From Acidobacteriota bacterium (GTDB taxonomy: Bacteria; Acidobacteriota; Thermoanaerobaculia; Gp7-AA8): a stretch of DNA of 41,141 nt. Below the pieces are notes generated by a model. That model was not told the origin of the DNA, made no database searches, and was given only the letters and a program-made list of their open reading frames with translations. This document shows positions 14,711 to 23,273 of the stretch, in pieces; position 1 is the stretch's first letter, and every line of letters starts with the position of its first letter. The stretch covers positions 1 to 41,141 of the forward strand of contig JAJPHC010000053.1 in assembly GCA_021325515.1 (NCBI GenBank), read 5' to 3'. The position numbers and the translations under genes are program-made.

Positions 14711-16870
14711 CGGCATCGTCACGGATGTCGTAGCCACGTTGTAGAACGAGTCCGTCGCGCGGATGATCACGAACTTTCCTTCCACGGCGCTGCGCTTCAA
14801 CTTGTAGGTCTCGTCGCCCGAATCGGCGATTCCGTCGGCCGGCGTGAGGCGAATCCACTTCGTCGCGTCCGCCGAGTATTCGACTTTGCCGATCGTGGAG
14901 AGTTTGTCGGTGACGCGGATGATCGCCTCATCGCCCGCCGCCGTCACGCTGATCGAAGGGGGCGTGTTGTCGATCTGGAACAGCACGCCTTCTTTCGTGT
15001 CGGTGAGCGGCGCGTCGGGATTGTCATTCGCATCCGTAACAGTCAGCCGCAGCTCGTACGTGCCGTCGGGAAGCTGCGACGTGTCGAAGTTCATCTGCGT
15101 CTCATCGAGGTTGTCGCGGAGGCGCAGCCACTTCTCGCTTCCCTTTCTGCGGAATGCGAGCGAATAGCGCAACTGATCGCCGTTCTCGTCGCGGGCACGC
15201 CAGGTGATCGTGCGGAATCCTTTGCGAAAGACCTTCTTACCCTGATCGCTCTTGTCGCGCGGCGTGTCGAGACTCGTGAAGATCCCGTACTCGTCGGGAT
15301 TCGTCGCCTCGACGACCTGCGGTGACGACGGATACGACGAACTGATGAAGACGACCGCCGGATCCTGCACCGAAACGCTGTCGATCGTCGGCGCGACGTT
15401 GCGATTGACGTACGCGACCGTCACGTTGTCGATCGAGACATCGGCCGCCGGCTTCGGCATCGTGATCCTGTATTGAATGTATCTTCCCGGCGGCGCGGTG
15501 ATCGATCCCTCGGCCGCGGCGACGGGGCTCGTCCATCCGCTCCAGGAAGAATCGGGCGTCCGCGTGTTGCCGCTGCGGAACGCGACTGCGATGTGGCCGT
15601 CGCCGAGGTTGCTTCCTTCGACGCGGAAGTGTCCGAAGTGCGAGAAGCGCTCGACGTCCTTCGCGGCGGAGCGGAACTCCGGCTTCGCGGCCGGCGCGTT
15701 GCTCATGCGATAGACAGCGCCGCTGTTCGTCGTCGTGATCAGCGTTTCACCGTTCGTAGCGGAGATCGACACGACCTGCTTCTCGGGTACGGAGGCGATC
15801 AGCGCAGTCTCGCCATCCTTGATCTCGTAGATGCGGCCCTGCGGTCCGGTCGACAACAGGATGCCGCCGTTGCGTGCAGCGTTGATCGCATACACCATCT
15901 CGCGATCGAACTTGCGCACGACTTCGACGAAGCCATCCGTGTTGATCCTGTAGATCTCTCCGCTGCCGGCCTGTGACGACGCGGATGAAGTGTCTTCGAA
16001 GGAGACGCTCACGTCGACGGCCGGCGTGGGTTCCGCGTTGGCGTCCTTCTTCTCGCCTGAGGACGAGCTCGCGCTCTGGCCGCCCTGCTTCGGCTGCGCC
16101 TTCTGCGGGGCGCTCGAAGGGAGAACGCTGCTGACACCGGCGGCCCATGCGATGCCGGTCGACGGCTCGACATAGATCGCAGAGATCTCGTTCAGCGCGG
16201 AGTCATAGAGCGCGTGCGCGGAGCCGTCGGCGCGCACTTCGTAAATGCGCCCTTTGCCCGAGCTTCCGACGAGGAGCGAGCCATCGCCGCGCGCTGCGAG
16301 TGATCGGAGGTGCGTCTCCGGCGCGTCGTACCAGACCTTCCCCTCGCCTTTCGGCGTGACGCGAAACAGCTTTCCCTCGACGCCGGTCGCGATGGCGAGA
16401 TCGCCGTTGCTGAGAAAGTCGATCGCCCAGATGTACGCCTGCTTCGGATCGAAGAAGACCGACGACTTTCCATCCGTCGGATCGACGCGATAGATCTTTC
16501 CGTTCGGCGAGCTGCCCGCATACAGCGCACCATCGTGAAACGCGAGCGTGTAGATCTCGGGCTCCGTCGCGGTGAAGAGCAGCTTCATCTCTTTGCCGCG
16601 AAGGCGATACACCTTACCGTCGTTGCCGGTCCCGAAGAAGCGATCTCCGTTCGGCGCTACCGTCTGCGAGAGCACGAAGGGATCGGTGAACGTCGCGATT
16701 TTCTCCAGCGACGGCCCCGGCCTCAATTCCCCTCGGGCCGTGACGGCGAAGCCGTTGATCTCGCCGGCCAGGTATTCATCGGCATTGCGTGTGCGCCAGA
16801 ACTGGGGAACGACGGCGAAGGCGGAAACGGTTGAAGCGAGGACGACTGCGAGCGCGAAACGAATGCGCAT
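14708..16870 (-). CDS. Large secreted beta-propeller-like protein
   Basis: A 720-residue secreted protein with signal peptide MRIRFALAVVLASTVSAFA. Residues 50-240 hold repeated blade-like strands (RFFGTGNDGKVYRL, ALYAGSSPNGKIYRV, DLAIATGVEGKLFRV, SLLVGSSGKGRIYEV), resembling NHL, PQQ or two-component-regulator type propellers. A low-complexity Ser/Gln/Lys/Pro stretch at about 250-300 interrupts the propeller, and blades resume (SGEIYRI, GPQGRIYEI, NSGAVYRM). The C-terminal 300 residues look like a galactose-binding or beta-sandwich domain (WSGWTSPVA) followed by Ig/Fn3-like modules (PPSISVTAAGDEAIIRVTD). AAGGGG precedes the ATG by seven bases. The TAG stop touches the repeat array. No enzyme motif is seen; a surface-binding or adhesive role is only a guess. 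Confidence 0.8.
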   Translation of the reverse strand: MRIRFALAVVLASTVSAFAVVPQFWRTRNADEYLAGEINGFAVTARGELRPGPSLEKIATFTDPFVLSQTVAPNGDRFFGTGNDGKVYRLRGKEMKLLFTATEPEIYTLAFHDGALYAGSSPNGKIYRVDPTDGKSSVFFDPKQAYIWAIDFLSNGDLAIATGVEGKLFRVTPKGEGKVWYDAPETHLRSLAARGDGSLLVGSSGKGRIYEVRADGSAHALYDSALNEISAIYVEPSTGIAWAAGVSSVLPSSAPQKAQPKQGGQSASSSSGEKKDANAEPTPAVDVSVSFEDTSSASSQAGSGEIYRINTDGFVEVVRKFDREMVYAINAARNGGILLSTGPQGRIYEIKDGETALIASVPEKQVVSISATNGETLITTTNSGAVYRMSNAPAAKPEFRSAAKDVERFSHFGHFRVEGSNLGDGHIAVAFRSGNTRTPDSSWSGWTSPVAAAEGSITAPPGRYIQYRITMPKPAADVSIDNVTVAYVNRNVAPTIDSVSVQDPAVVFISSSYPSSPQVVEATNPDEYGIFTSLDTPRDKSDQGKKVFRKGFRTITWRARDENGDQLRYSLAFRRKGSEKWLRLRDNLDETQMNFDTSQLPDGTYELRLTVTDANDNPDAPLTDTKEGVLFQIDNTPPSISVTAAGDEAIIRVTDKLSTIGKVEYSADATKWIRLTPADGIADSGDETYKLKRSAVEGKFVIIRATDSFYNVATTSVTMP

Positions 16871-16886
16871 CTACCACCCCTTTACA

Positions 16887-16975
16887 AGTACCGAGTGCTG
16901 AGTGCTGAGTCAGTTGTGTCCAGCCCTGCGCGAGCCGTTGACCAACTCAGTACTCGGCACTCAGCACTCAGTACT
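16887..16975. repeat. 89-bp inverted-repeat element without a gene (AGTGCTGAGT family)
   Basis: The left arm at 16887-16910 reads AGTACCGAGTGCTGAGTGCT and continues GAGT; the right arm at 16945-16975 is its inverse with one extra ACTCAGTACT unit. Only 34 bases lie between the arms. The same iterated ACTCAGCACT motif bounds the four-helix-bundle cassette at 20126-20611, so this looks like an internally deleted or non-autonomous copy. It lies between the starts and stops of two minus-strand genes. Confidence 0.8.
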
Positions 16976-16980
16976 GCATT

Positions 16981-18843
16981 CTAGATTTGCGGCTTGATCT
17001 CGAGATCGATCTTCACGGCACCGTCGACGATGTAGCCGAGCGAGTGCGCCTGCTGGTTGGATGTGAAGTATTTCACCGGTGCCTGCGAACCGTTCGACGT
17101 GTCGGCGGCGACGACCGCGCGAATGCTCGGCGGAAGACTCGGCATGTACACCCCTGCCGTCACCGCCCCTTCGCCGTTCGAGTAAAGGCCGACGGTGAGA
17201 TCCGTCGACGGCTTCAGACGCTCGAGTACCGCAAGCACCTGTTCCAGCGTGCGGGGGTCGGGAGGCACGAGCGTGAAGTCGATCTGATTCGCAACCGTTC
17301 CGCTGCCGACGAGGAGATAGGCATTCCCGGGCAGCTGATTGTCAGGCACCTTCACGTCGAAGGTCTCGACGAACGAGTCGCCGCGGAATGGCTTGAGCAC
17401 CGCGCGGACCTTGACGTTGTCGCCCGGTGCGATGCGGCCGTTCGCGGGGGGAACGATCGAGGCTTCGACGAGCTTCGCGATCTTCAGCGAGTCATCGTGA
17501 TGAAGGTGCAGCTTCACGTTCTCGATCTTCGCATCGCGAAACTCGTTCGACATCAGATAGCCGGAGATCACGGCGAGGTAGGAAGGAATCGCCTGGCGCG
17601 CCTGCGCGCCTGCCCATCCTTCGCGAAGATGAATCGGAGCGAAGCCTTTGAGGTTGATCTCCGCATCCATCATCACGGTCCGTTCGCCGGCCGCCTTCTG
17701 TGCATTCGCAATGACGCTGTCCGCGGCCATCGCCAGCATGAGCGGCGTGAGCTGCGGATGGCGGATCATGTTGACGTGATACGTGCGTGACGGGCCGCTG
17801 CCGTCGAGCGTTAGCTCGATCGGAATCGTGCTGGCCGTCTCGCCGACGACGCCCATGATTCCGTTTGCGCGGTCCTGCTGCAGCGCGCCGACGACCGCGC
17901 CGGTGTTCGCGAATTTGAACGAGGTCGCGAGACTCGGCATGACGCCGACGATCTCCGACTGCGCCATCGGGAAGCTGATCTCGCCCATGTCGAGGAACGG
18001 ATGGCCGAATGCGTAAACGCGATTTCCGTCGGTGTAGGTGACGGTTCCCGTCGCGGCAACGTTGAAGTCGCCATTGAGAAGCACGGCGCCGATCGGATCG
18101 CCGGGCTTGAACGGTTTCGCGTCCTTCGAGGGCACGACCGACGACGAGGACGAGCTCGCGCCGCTCGGCACCGCCACGAAATTCATCGCGTCGATGTACT
18201 TGCCGAACCGCGAAACGGTCTCCGGTGCAAACGAGGAGAGGGAGAGCGGAATCGCGATCGGCTTCGCGCCGCTGATCGTGCTCATCTGCCGCGCGCCGAA
18301 CTCCGCAGCAATCTTGTCGAACACGGCTTCGCTCTTCGCGTTCGCAATCGTGTTGAGGAACTCGGCGCCGCTCATGCGCGGGGAAGCCGCGGGCAGCGTC
18401 GGAGAAAGGCTGCCTGCGCCGGTGTTGTCGGCGATCTTCAGCATCTCTTCGATCGGCGTGATGCCGGCCACCGGCTCCTTCGCGAACTGCCAGGCGAAGG
18501 CCAGAGCTCCGATCACCTTGCCGTCGATGAAGACCGGCGACCCGCTCATCCCGGCGATGACACCGGCGCGCTGCACGACGGGCGAGTCGACTCTGGCCAG
18601 GATCAGATCCTGATTCGGGCCGATGTTATTCAGGACACCGATGATCTCGACGTCGAACTTCTCGATCTTGTTGCCTTCGAAGACCGTCAGGCCGTAGCCC
18701 TTCATCCCCTTGACAACCTGCGAGAGCGGCATCGTTTCCGCCGCCGCGGACACCGAAGTGAGCAGTACGAAACATGCGAAGAGAACTGCAGCTTTGCGGG
18801 ACTGGCGCACGTTGGAAGTAACACTCCTCGGGCGCGGGAACAT
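16981..18843 (-). CDS. Secreted SpoIVB-S55-like protein
   Basis: A 620-residue secreted protein related to the SpoIVB peptidase family S55. After the signal peptide (RKAAVLFACFVLLTSVSAAA) comes a segment very like the end of SpoIVB: KIEKFDVEIIG, then DLILARVDSP and GMSGSPVFIDGKVIGAL (residues 98-114, candidate nucleophile Ser100). A second block, VTYTDGNRVYAFGHPFLDMG, supplies the candidate His281. In SpoIVB the His block precedes the Ser block, so the order here is reversed. A Ser-rich linker lies near 229-240, and the last 250 residues look beta-rich without a known motif. The start could instead be a GTG at 18810. It follows the MacB-type permease by 51 bp. Peptidase activity is inferred only. 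Confidence 0.78.
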   Translation of the reverse strand: MFPRPRSVTSNVRQSRKAAVLFACFVLLTSVSAAAETMPLSQVVKGMKGYGLTVFEGNKIEKFDVEIIGVLNNIGPNQDLILARVDSPVVQRAGVIAGMSGSPVFIDGKVIGALAFAWQFAKEPVAGITPIEEMLKIADNTGAGSLSPTLPAASPRMSGAEFLNTIANAKSEAVFDKIAAEFGARQMSTISGAKPIAIPLSLSSFAPETVSRFGKYIDAMNFVAVPSGASSSSSSVVPSKDAKPFKPGDPIGAVLLNGDFNVAATGTVTYTDGNRVYAFGHPFLDMGEISFPMAQSEIVGVMPSLATSFKFANTGAVVGALQQDRANGIMGVVGETASTIPIELTLDGSGPSRTYHVNMIRHPQLTPLMLAMAADSVIANAQKAAGERTVMMDAEINLKGFAPIHLREGWAGAQARQAIPSYLAVISGYLMSNEFRDAKIENVKLHLHHDDSLKIAKLVEASIVPPANGRIAPGDNVKVRAVLKPFRGDSFVETFDVKVPDNQLPGNAYLLVGSGTVANQIDFTLVPPDPRTLEQVLAVLERLKPSTDLTVGLYSNGEGAVTAGVYMPSLPPSIRAVVAADTSNGSQAPVKYFTSNQQAHSLGYIVDGAVKIDLEIKPQI

Positions 18844-18894
18844 TTCGACCGGCGTGCCAGAATGGGAACGGAGATGCGAAGGGCACCTCAGGCT

Positions 18895-20124
18895 CTACTC
18901 GTATCGCAGCGCCTCGATCGGATCGAGCTTCGACGCTTTGGCGGCGGGATAGATACCGAAAAGGATTCCGAGGAGTGCGCAGAAACCGAAGGCCAGCGCG
19001 ACCGCCCAGAGAGGCGTGTGCGCCGGCGGCAGATTCAGCGCAGGAAACGAATGATTCAAGACGAGGCGCGCGCCGGCCGCGAGGAAGTAGCCGCCGGTGA
19101 TTCCGATCACCCCTCCGATGCCCGATAGCGCAACGGCCTCAACCAGGAACTGCACCAGCACATCGCGGCGCCGTGCGCCGATCGATTTGCGCACGCCGAT
19201 CTCGCGCGTCCGCTCGGTGACGGAGACGAGCATGATGTTCATGATGCCGATGCCGCCGACGAGCAGTGCGATGCCGACCACGGCGCCCATCACCGCCGTC
19301 GTCGTCGTCAGCGCGCCGGAGATGATCTTCAGAATCTCTTCCTGCGCGAGGATGCGGAAGTCGTTCGCCTGTCCCTTCTTCAGATGATGGCGTGAGCGCA
19401 GGAGGTCGGTGATCTGCTCCTTGGCCAGATCGAGATCGCTGCCGCTGCGCATTTGAAACGCGAGGACGAGCCGATCCATGTTCTCCCGCCCGTACGACGC
19501 CGATGCGGTGGCGAAGGGGATGTAGACGACGTCGTCCTGATCCTGCCCGAACATCCCGCCCTTCTTCTCCATCATTCCGATGATCGTGTAGTCATCGTTG
19601 TTGATGCGGATGTTCCTGCCGAGGGGATCAGCGATGTGCAGTTTCTCGGCGATCGTTGCGCCGATGATGCAGACGCGCTTCGCCGCTTCCTCATCGAGCG
19701 GACCGAAGAAGCGGCCATGCTCGACCCACCGATTGAAGATCTCCTGAAACTGCGAGTTGACGGCCCACAGTTGCGCGCGATGCGTGGCGCCGCCCGATTT
19801 CGTCTCGACGTTCGAGAGGTAGATCGGAGTGAACTGCCTGATCGCCGTCGCCGACTTGCGCACCGCTTCGGCATCATCGAGCGTGAGCCGCGGCAGCTTC
19901 TGCAGCGCAGCATTGCGATCCTCGCCCGCGTCCGGAAACACTTCGATGTAGTTCGACCCGATCGTCTGCAGATCGGCCGAGAGCTTGTACTGCATCCCCT
20001 GCACGAGGGAGACGACCGCAATGACCGCCGCCACCCCGACCATCACGCCGAGGACGGTGAGGATGGAGCGCATCTTGTTGGCGTAGATGGCGCGAAGGGC
20101 GATGCTTAAGTTCTCGCCAAACAT
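18895..20124 (-). CDS. MacB-type ABC transporter permease (FtsX family)
   Basis: A 409-residue inner-membrane protein with the MacB layout: N-terminal helix (MFGENLSIALRAIYANKMRSILTVLGVMVGVAAVIAVVS), a periplasmic MacB_PCD domain (about 45-240), and three C-terminal FtsX helices. TERTREIGVRKSIGARRRDVLVQFLVEAVALS between the helices and YPAAKASKLDPIEALRYE at the end are signatures. In E. coli the ATPase and permease are fused; here the ATPase is the separate gene at 20614-21288. MacB couples ATP use to extrusion of macrolides, peptides or siderophores through MacA and TolC. Its ATG (20124) shares bases with the TGA of the inserted four-helix-bundle gene (TGATG). Confidence 0.92.
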   Translation of the reverse strand: MFGENLSIALRAIYANKMRSILTVLGVMVGVAAVIAVVSLVQGMQYKLSADLQTIGSNYIEVFPDAGEDRNAALQKLPRLTLDDAEAVRKSATAIRQFTPIYLSNVETKSGGATHRAQLWAVNSQFQEIFNRWVEHGRFFGPLDEEAAKRVCIIGATIAEKLHIADPLGRNIRINNDDYTIIGMMEKKGGMFGQDQDDVVYIPFATASASYGRENMDRLVLAFQMRSGSDLDLAKEQITDLLRSRHHLKKGQANDFRILAQEEILKIISGALTTTTAVMGAVVGIALLVGGIGIMNIMLVSVTERTREIGVRKSIGARRRDVLVQFLVEAVALSGIGGVIGITGGYFLAAGARLVLNHSFPALNLPPAHTPLWAVALAFGFCALLGILFGIYPAAKASKLDPIEALRYE

Positions 20125-20531
20125 CAGTGCTGAGTGCCGAGTGCTGAGTGCTGAGTAACCCCGGATCTCCGCGGCCGGCTCGCCGATTTTCGTAATCCGC
20201 CAACCAATCGACCGACCTCTTCCGCATCACGAAGTAACGACGTCAATGTTTGCTCGTCTATGTGACCAACGTCGTAAGCAATATAGAGCTGCGTTCTCAA
20301 TTCAGCGCACGACCCCTTCGCAATGACGAGAAACTGATGAAATTGAGCACCCCATCCTCGTTCAAAGCCTTCGGCGATGTTTGAAGCGATCGAAACAGAT
20401 GCTCGCCTCATCTGATTGCGGAGACCGAAATCCCGTCCAAACCGACTTCCTTCAGTTTCACGATAGATGCGCCTCGTGAGCTTACGCGCCTTTTGCCACG
20501 CGATCAGCTCTTCGAATCGTTCAATTCTCAT
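20124..20531 (-). CDS. Four-helix-bundle protein (23S rRNA IVP / S23 family)
   Basis: A 135-residue protein of the four-helix-bundle family found in 23S rRNA intervening sequences and as stand-alone genes (PF05635/TIGR02436 type). Conserved blocks are FEELIAWQKARKLTRRIY, FGLRNQMRRASVSIASNIAEGFERG and FLVIAKGSCAELRTQLYIA. No catalytic residues are known for the family. The ATG at 20531 is preferred because the family starts just before FEEL. The last 12 residues (GVTQHSALGTQH) are translated from the left repeat arm, and the TGA overlaps the permease ATG. By eye the gene is less GC-rich than its neighbours. It lies inside the inverted-repeat cassette at 20126-20611 and splits a transporter operon, which suggests insertion. 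Function unknown. Confidence 0.88.
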   Translation of the reverse strand: MRIERFEELIAWQKARKLTRRIYRETEGSRFGRDFGLRNQMRRASVSIASNIAEGFERGWGAQFHQFLVIAKGSCAELRTQLYIAYDVGHIDEQTLTSLLRDAEEVGRLVGGLRKSASRPRRSGVTQHSALGTQH

Positions 20532-20611
20532 GGATAGATCGTCCAACCAAAGAGGAAACGTGGCAAGAAATTCTACGGTCGGTGGAGACTCAGCACTCAG
20601 CACTCAGCACT
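20126..20611. mobile_element. Inverted-repeat cassette carrying a four-helix-bundle gene
   Basis: The left arm (20126-20156) is built of AGTGCTGAGT units and the right arm (20588-20611) of the inverse ACTCAGCACT units. Between them lies only the four-helix-bundle gene. The cassette sits exactly between the TAG of the MacB-type ATPase (20614) and the ATG of its permease (20124). Removing it would leave the two transporter genes adjacent, as expected for the pair. A gene-less copy with the same arms is at 16887-16975. No transposase is encoded, so movement would need an enzyme supplied elsewhere or RNA-level spread. Mobility is inferred, not shown. Confidence 0.65.
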
Positions 20612-20613
20612 CT

Positions 20614-21288
20614 CTACTGAATCCTCCCATCCCGAATGCGGATGATTCGCTGGGCCTCGTGCGCGACGTCGTCCTCGTGCGTGACCATGATGATCGAGTT
20701 GCCTCGCTCGTGAAGTTCCTTGAAGAGATCGAGGATCTCGCGGCCTGTCTGGGAATCGAGATTTCCGGTCGGCTCGTCGGCGAGCAGCAGGGATGGTTTG
20801 TTCACCAGCGCGCGTGCGACCGCGACACGCTGGCGCTGGCCGCCGGAGAGCTCGTTCGGCTGATGGTGCATCCGATCGCCGAGACCGACTGCCGCGAGTG
20901 CCTCTTCGGCCATCTCGCGCCGTTCATGCCGCGGCACGCGCGCATAGATCAGCGGAAGCTCGACGTTCTCCAGCGCCGTGGTGCGCGCGAGCAGATTGAA
21001 CGTCTGGAACACGAAGCCGATCTTCGTGTTGCGGATCGCCGCGAGCTCGTCGTCGTTCAATGATTCGACCGGGACGCCGTCGAGCAGATAGCGTCCCGAC
21101 GTCGGAGTGTCGAGGCAGCCGACGATGTTCATCAGCGTCGACTTGCCCGATCCCGAAGGACCCATGACCGCGACGTACTCGCCCCGCTCGATCACGAGAT
21201 CGACGCCGCGCAGCGCGTGAATCTCCTGGGGGCCGAGCTGATAAACGCGCGTCAGCTCGTGCATCTCAATCAGATGTGGCTCTGCCAT
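20614..21288 (-). CDS. MacB/LolD-type ABC transporter ATPase
   Basis: A 224-residue ATPase of the MacB/LolD/FtsE group. Walker [10 protein letters not shown] is at about residues 42-50, the Q-loop in FVFQTFNLL, the signature [15 protein letters not shown] near 140, Walker [13 protein letters not shown] and the switch His in MVTHEDDVA. The sequence ends at [11 protein letters not shown]. It starts six bases after the MacA-type stop and ends just before the inserted cassette, after which the permease follows. The lolA gene elsewhere in the window makes a LolD role conceivable, but linkage to MacA, TolC and a MacB-type permease supports efflux. Confidence 0.93.
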   Translation of the reverse strand: MAEPHLIEMHELTRVYQLGPQEIHALRGVDLVIERGEYVAVMGPSGSGKSTLMNIVGCLDTPTSGRYLLDGVPVESLNDDELAAIRNTKIGFVFQTFNLLARTTALENVELPLIYARVPRHERREMAEEALAAVGLGDRMHHQPNELSGGQRQRVAVARALVNKPSLLLADEPTGNLDSQTGREILDLFKELHERGNSIIMVTHEDDVAHEAQRIIRIRDGRIQ

Positions 21289-21294
21289 GCGCCG

Positions 21295-22527
21295 TCAATC
21301 CTTCCCGCTCTTCGCGGTCTTCTTCTCATCGGTTACTTCGACTTCCGCGTCGTCATGAAGTTTCTTCAGCACCCGGAACGGACCGGTGATCACCTGATCG
21401 CCTTCCCTCACTCCGGAGAGAATCGCCACATGCGTCGCGTCGCTGATGCCGGTGGTCACCTCGCGCTGCTTCGCGTGCCCTTTCTCGACGACGAAGACGT
21501 ACTTCTTCTTCGGCGCACTCGACTCCTCTTCGTCATCGTCCTTCTTCGCGCCCGGCACGCGCTCCACGACGCTCTGGATCGGAACCGCGATCGCATCGGC
21601 GGTCGTGGTGACGATCGAAACCTGGGAGGTCATCCCGGGCCGCAGCCGGTCATCCGCGTTGGTGAACGCCACCTTCACTTTGAAGTAACGCATCCCAGAG
21701 CCCGAAGTTGCACGGACAGCGGCGGAACTTCCGATCTCTGCGACGGTGCCTGCGTAGTCCTTGTCGGGAATCGCGTCGACATGGATCTTCGCCGGCTGTC
21801 CGATTTTGATCCCGACGACTTCCGTCTCCCCCACCTCGGCTTCGACGAGGATCTGCGACATGTCGGCGATGACGGCGAGCACGGATCCGGGATTGTTCAT
21901 CGTGCCGGGAATGACGACTTCACCCTCGCGCGCGTTGAGCTGCACGACTTTCCCTGTCGTCGGCGACGTGATCGTGGTGTAGGACAGATCCGTTTCCGCC
22001 TGGACGATCGTGGCGCTCCCCTGCTGCACGCCCTGCTGCGCGGCGCGATACGCGGCGCGCGCGTTCTCGAGGTTCAGCCGCGCCTGATCGAATGCTTCCT
22101 GCGCCTGGATCCCCTGATCGCGCAGCTTCACGACGCGATCGTAGGCAACCTGCGCCGTCTCGAGCGCCGCCCTGGCGCGCGCGACCTCGACACGCCGCGC
22201 CTCGAGCTGCGCGCGCACGTTGTCGCGCGCGGCGAGAAACGACGGCTTCTCGAGCTCGATCAGCTTCTGACCTTTGGCGACCGTGTCGCCCTCATTGAAG
22301 TAGAGGTGCTCGATCTTGCCGATCACGTGTGCGCTGATGTTGACCTTGAACTTCGGATCGACTTCGCCCGGCGCCGTCACCGTCGCTTCGATCTTCTGAC
22401 GGCGTGCTGCCTCGGCGTAGACCTTCTCCGTTTCGCCGCCGCTGCCGCGAACGCTGAAGAAGATGATGAGGCCGAGGATGACGAGGGCCGCGATGACGAT
22501 CGCAGTCCGCTTCCCCGCAACCGTCAC
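21295..22527 (-). CDS. MacA-type periplasmic adaptor (membrane fusion protein)
   Basis: A 410-residue HlyD/MacA-family adaptor linking the inner-membrane transporter to TolC. The start is a GTG at 22527 that overlaps the upstream TGA by four bases (GTGA); the longer frame upstream is a shadow of the Yip1 gene. An N-terminal anchor (TAIVIAALVILGLIIFFSV) is followed by the barrel-sandwich strand IEATVTAPGEVDP, a long coiled-coil hairpin rich in Ala, Arg and Glu (about 95-190), the returning lipoyl half (TTITSPTTGKVVQL) and a beta-barrel domain (GMTSQVSIVTTTADAIAVP). A Lys/Asp/Glu/Ser-rich insert (GAKKDDDEEESSAPKKK) breaks the C-terminal domain. It lies in the order TolC, Yip1, MacA, ATPase, permease. 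Confidence 0.9.
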   Translation of the reverse strand: MTVAGKRTAIVIAALVILGLIIFFSVRGSGGETEKVYAEAARRQKIEATVTAPGEVDPKFKVNISAHVIGKIEHLYFNEGDTVAKGQKLIELEKPSFLAARDNVRAQLEARRVEVARARAALETAQVAYDRVVKLRDQGIQAQEAFDQARLNLENARAAYRAAQQGVQQGSATIVQAETDLSYTTITSPTTGKVVQLNAREGEVVIPGTMNNPGSVLAVIADMSQILVEAEVGETEVVGIKIGQPAKIHVDAIPDKDYAGTVAEIGSSAAVRATSGSGMRYFKVKVAFTNADDRLRPGMTSQVSIVTTTADAIAVPIQSVVERVPGAKKDDDEEESSAPKKKYVFVVEKGHAKQREVTTGISDATHVAILSGVREGDQVITGPFRVLKKLHDDAEVEVTDEKKTAKSGKD

Positions 22528-23273
22528 TGCACTCTCCGTGCGGCCATCGCCTGCAGCGCCGCTCCCGCGACCTGGAAGAACACGACCACGGCCCAGAGCG
22601 AGACGATGATCGCCGCGGACTTCGTGCGCGAGAAGCGCGACATCGCCGCGAAGCCGATCGTCAGGAGCACGAGGTACCAGATCGAGAAGAGATCGAAGCT
22701 CGAGAGAAACGTCGCCAGCACCGGGTGCGCCTTCATGCTGATGAAGTATCCGATGTTCGAAGCAATGGGATTCTTCAGCATGTCCAGCGAGATCGACTTC
22801 TTCGCCAGCAGCAGCACCGTACCGAGCACTCCCTTGATCATCATCGGCATCCAGGCGTACGCCGTGATCGACAGAGCCTGAGGAAACTCGCCATCGCCGC
22901 CAAAGACTTTGAAGGCCGCGAAGACGATGCCGGCGATGATCACGAGCGAGATGATCGAGAAGAAGGGAGCGCAGAAGAAGGCGACCTTCATGAATCCGCC
23001 CATGAACTTCGCCTGCTTTTCGATCATCTCGGGAGACATCCGCGGATTGTTCTGCAGCGCCTCGCGCATCAGCGCGGCGGTGTCGATGCGCAATCCGGCG
23101 AGCACGCCGCCGATGACCGCGAAGAAGGCGATGAGGCCGATGGGAACGACGAAGTCGGGCTTGCGGACAATCGACGCAAACGTAGCGCCGGGGTCGAAGA
23201 AGACCCCGGCGATTCGTTCGAACGAGTTGGTTTGTTCGGGAGGTGTTGGAGGTGTGAAGTCCGTCTCCGTCAT
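22524..23273 (-). CDS. Yip1 domain membrane protein
   Basis: A 249-residue inner-membrane protein of the Yip1 family (PF04893). A cytosolic start (MTETDFTPPTPPEQTNSFERIAGVFFDPGATFASIV) leads into five hydrophobic segments, roughly residues 44-62, 97-125, 135-160, 185-210 and 218-240. FFDPGATF and the Pro-containing helices are typical. Bacterial Yip1 proteins have no settled function. Overlaps of four bases with both tolC (ATGA) and the macA-type gene (GTGA) show strict operon membership, so a role in assembling or regulating the efflux complex is possible. The assignment rests on topology and the N-terminal motif. Confidence 0.8.
   Translation of the reverse strand: MTETDFTPPTPPEQTNSFERIAGVFFDPGATFASIVRKPDFVVPIGLIAFFAVIGGVLAGLRIDTAALMREALQNNPRMSPEMIEKQAKFMGGFMKVAFFCAPFFSIISLVIIAGIVFAAFKVFGGDGEFPQALSITAYAWMPMMIKGVLGTVLLLAKKSISLDMLKNPIASNIGYFISMKAHPVLATFLSSFDLFSIWYLVLLTIGFAAMSRFSRTKSAAIIVSLWAVVVFFQVAGAALQAMAARRVQ

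Noticed and set aside
14269-14744. Cys/Ala/Arg-rich repeat proteins in the 78-bp array
   Set aside because: They are translations of GC-rich hairpin repeats in all frames; the binding-protein gene is better explained by the TTG at 14268 after TATAAT.
20124-20611. Diversity-generating retroelement or 23S rRNA intervening sequence
   Set aside because: Four-helix-bundle proteins occur near both, but there is no reverse transcriptase, template/variable repeat pair or rRNA gene in the window.
20614-21288. LolD of a LolCDE complex serving lolA
   Set aside because: The ATPase is of the right family, but its neighbours are MacA, TolC and a single MacB-type permease, and lolA is 14 kb away in another unit.
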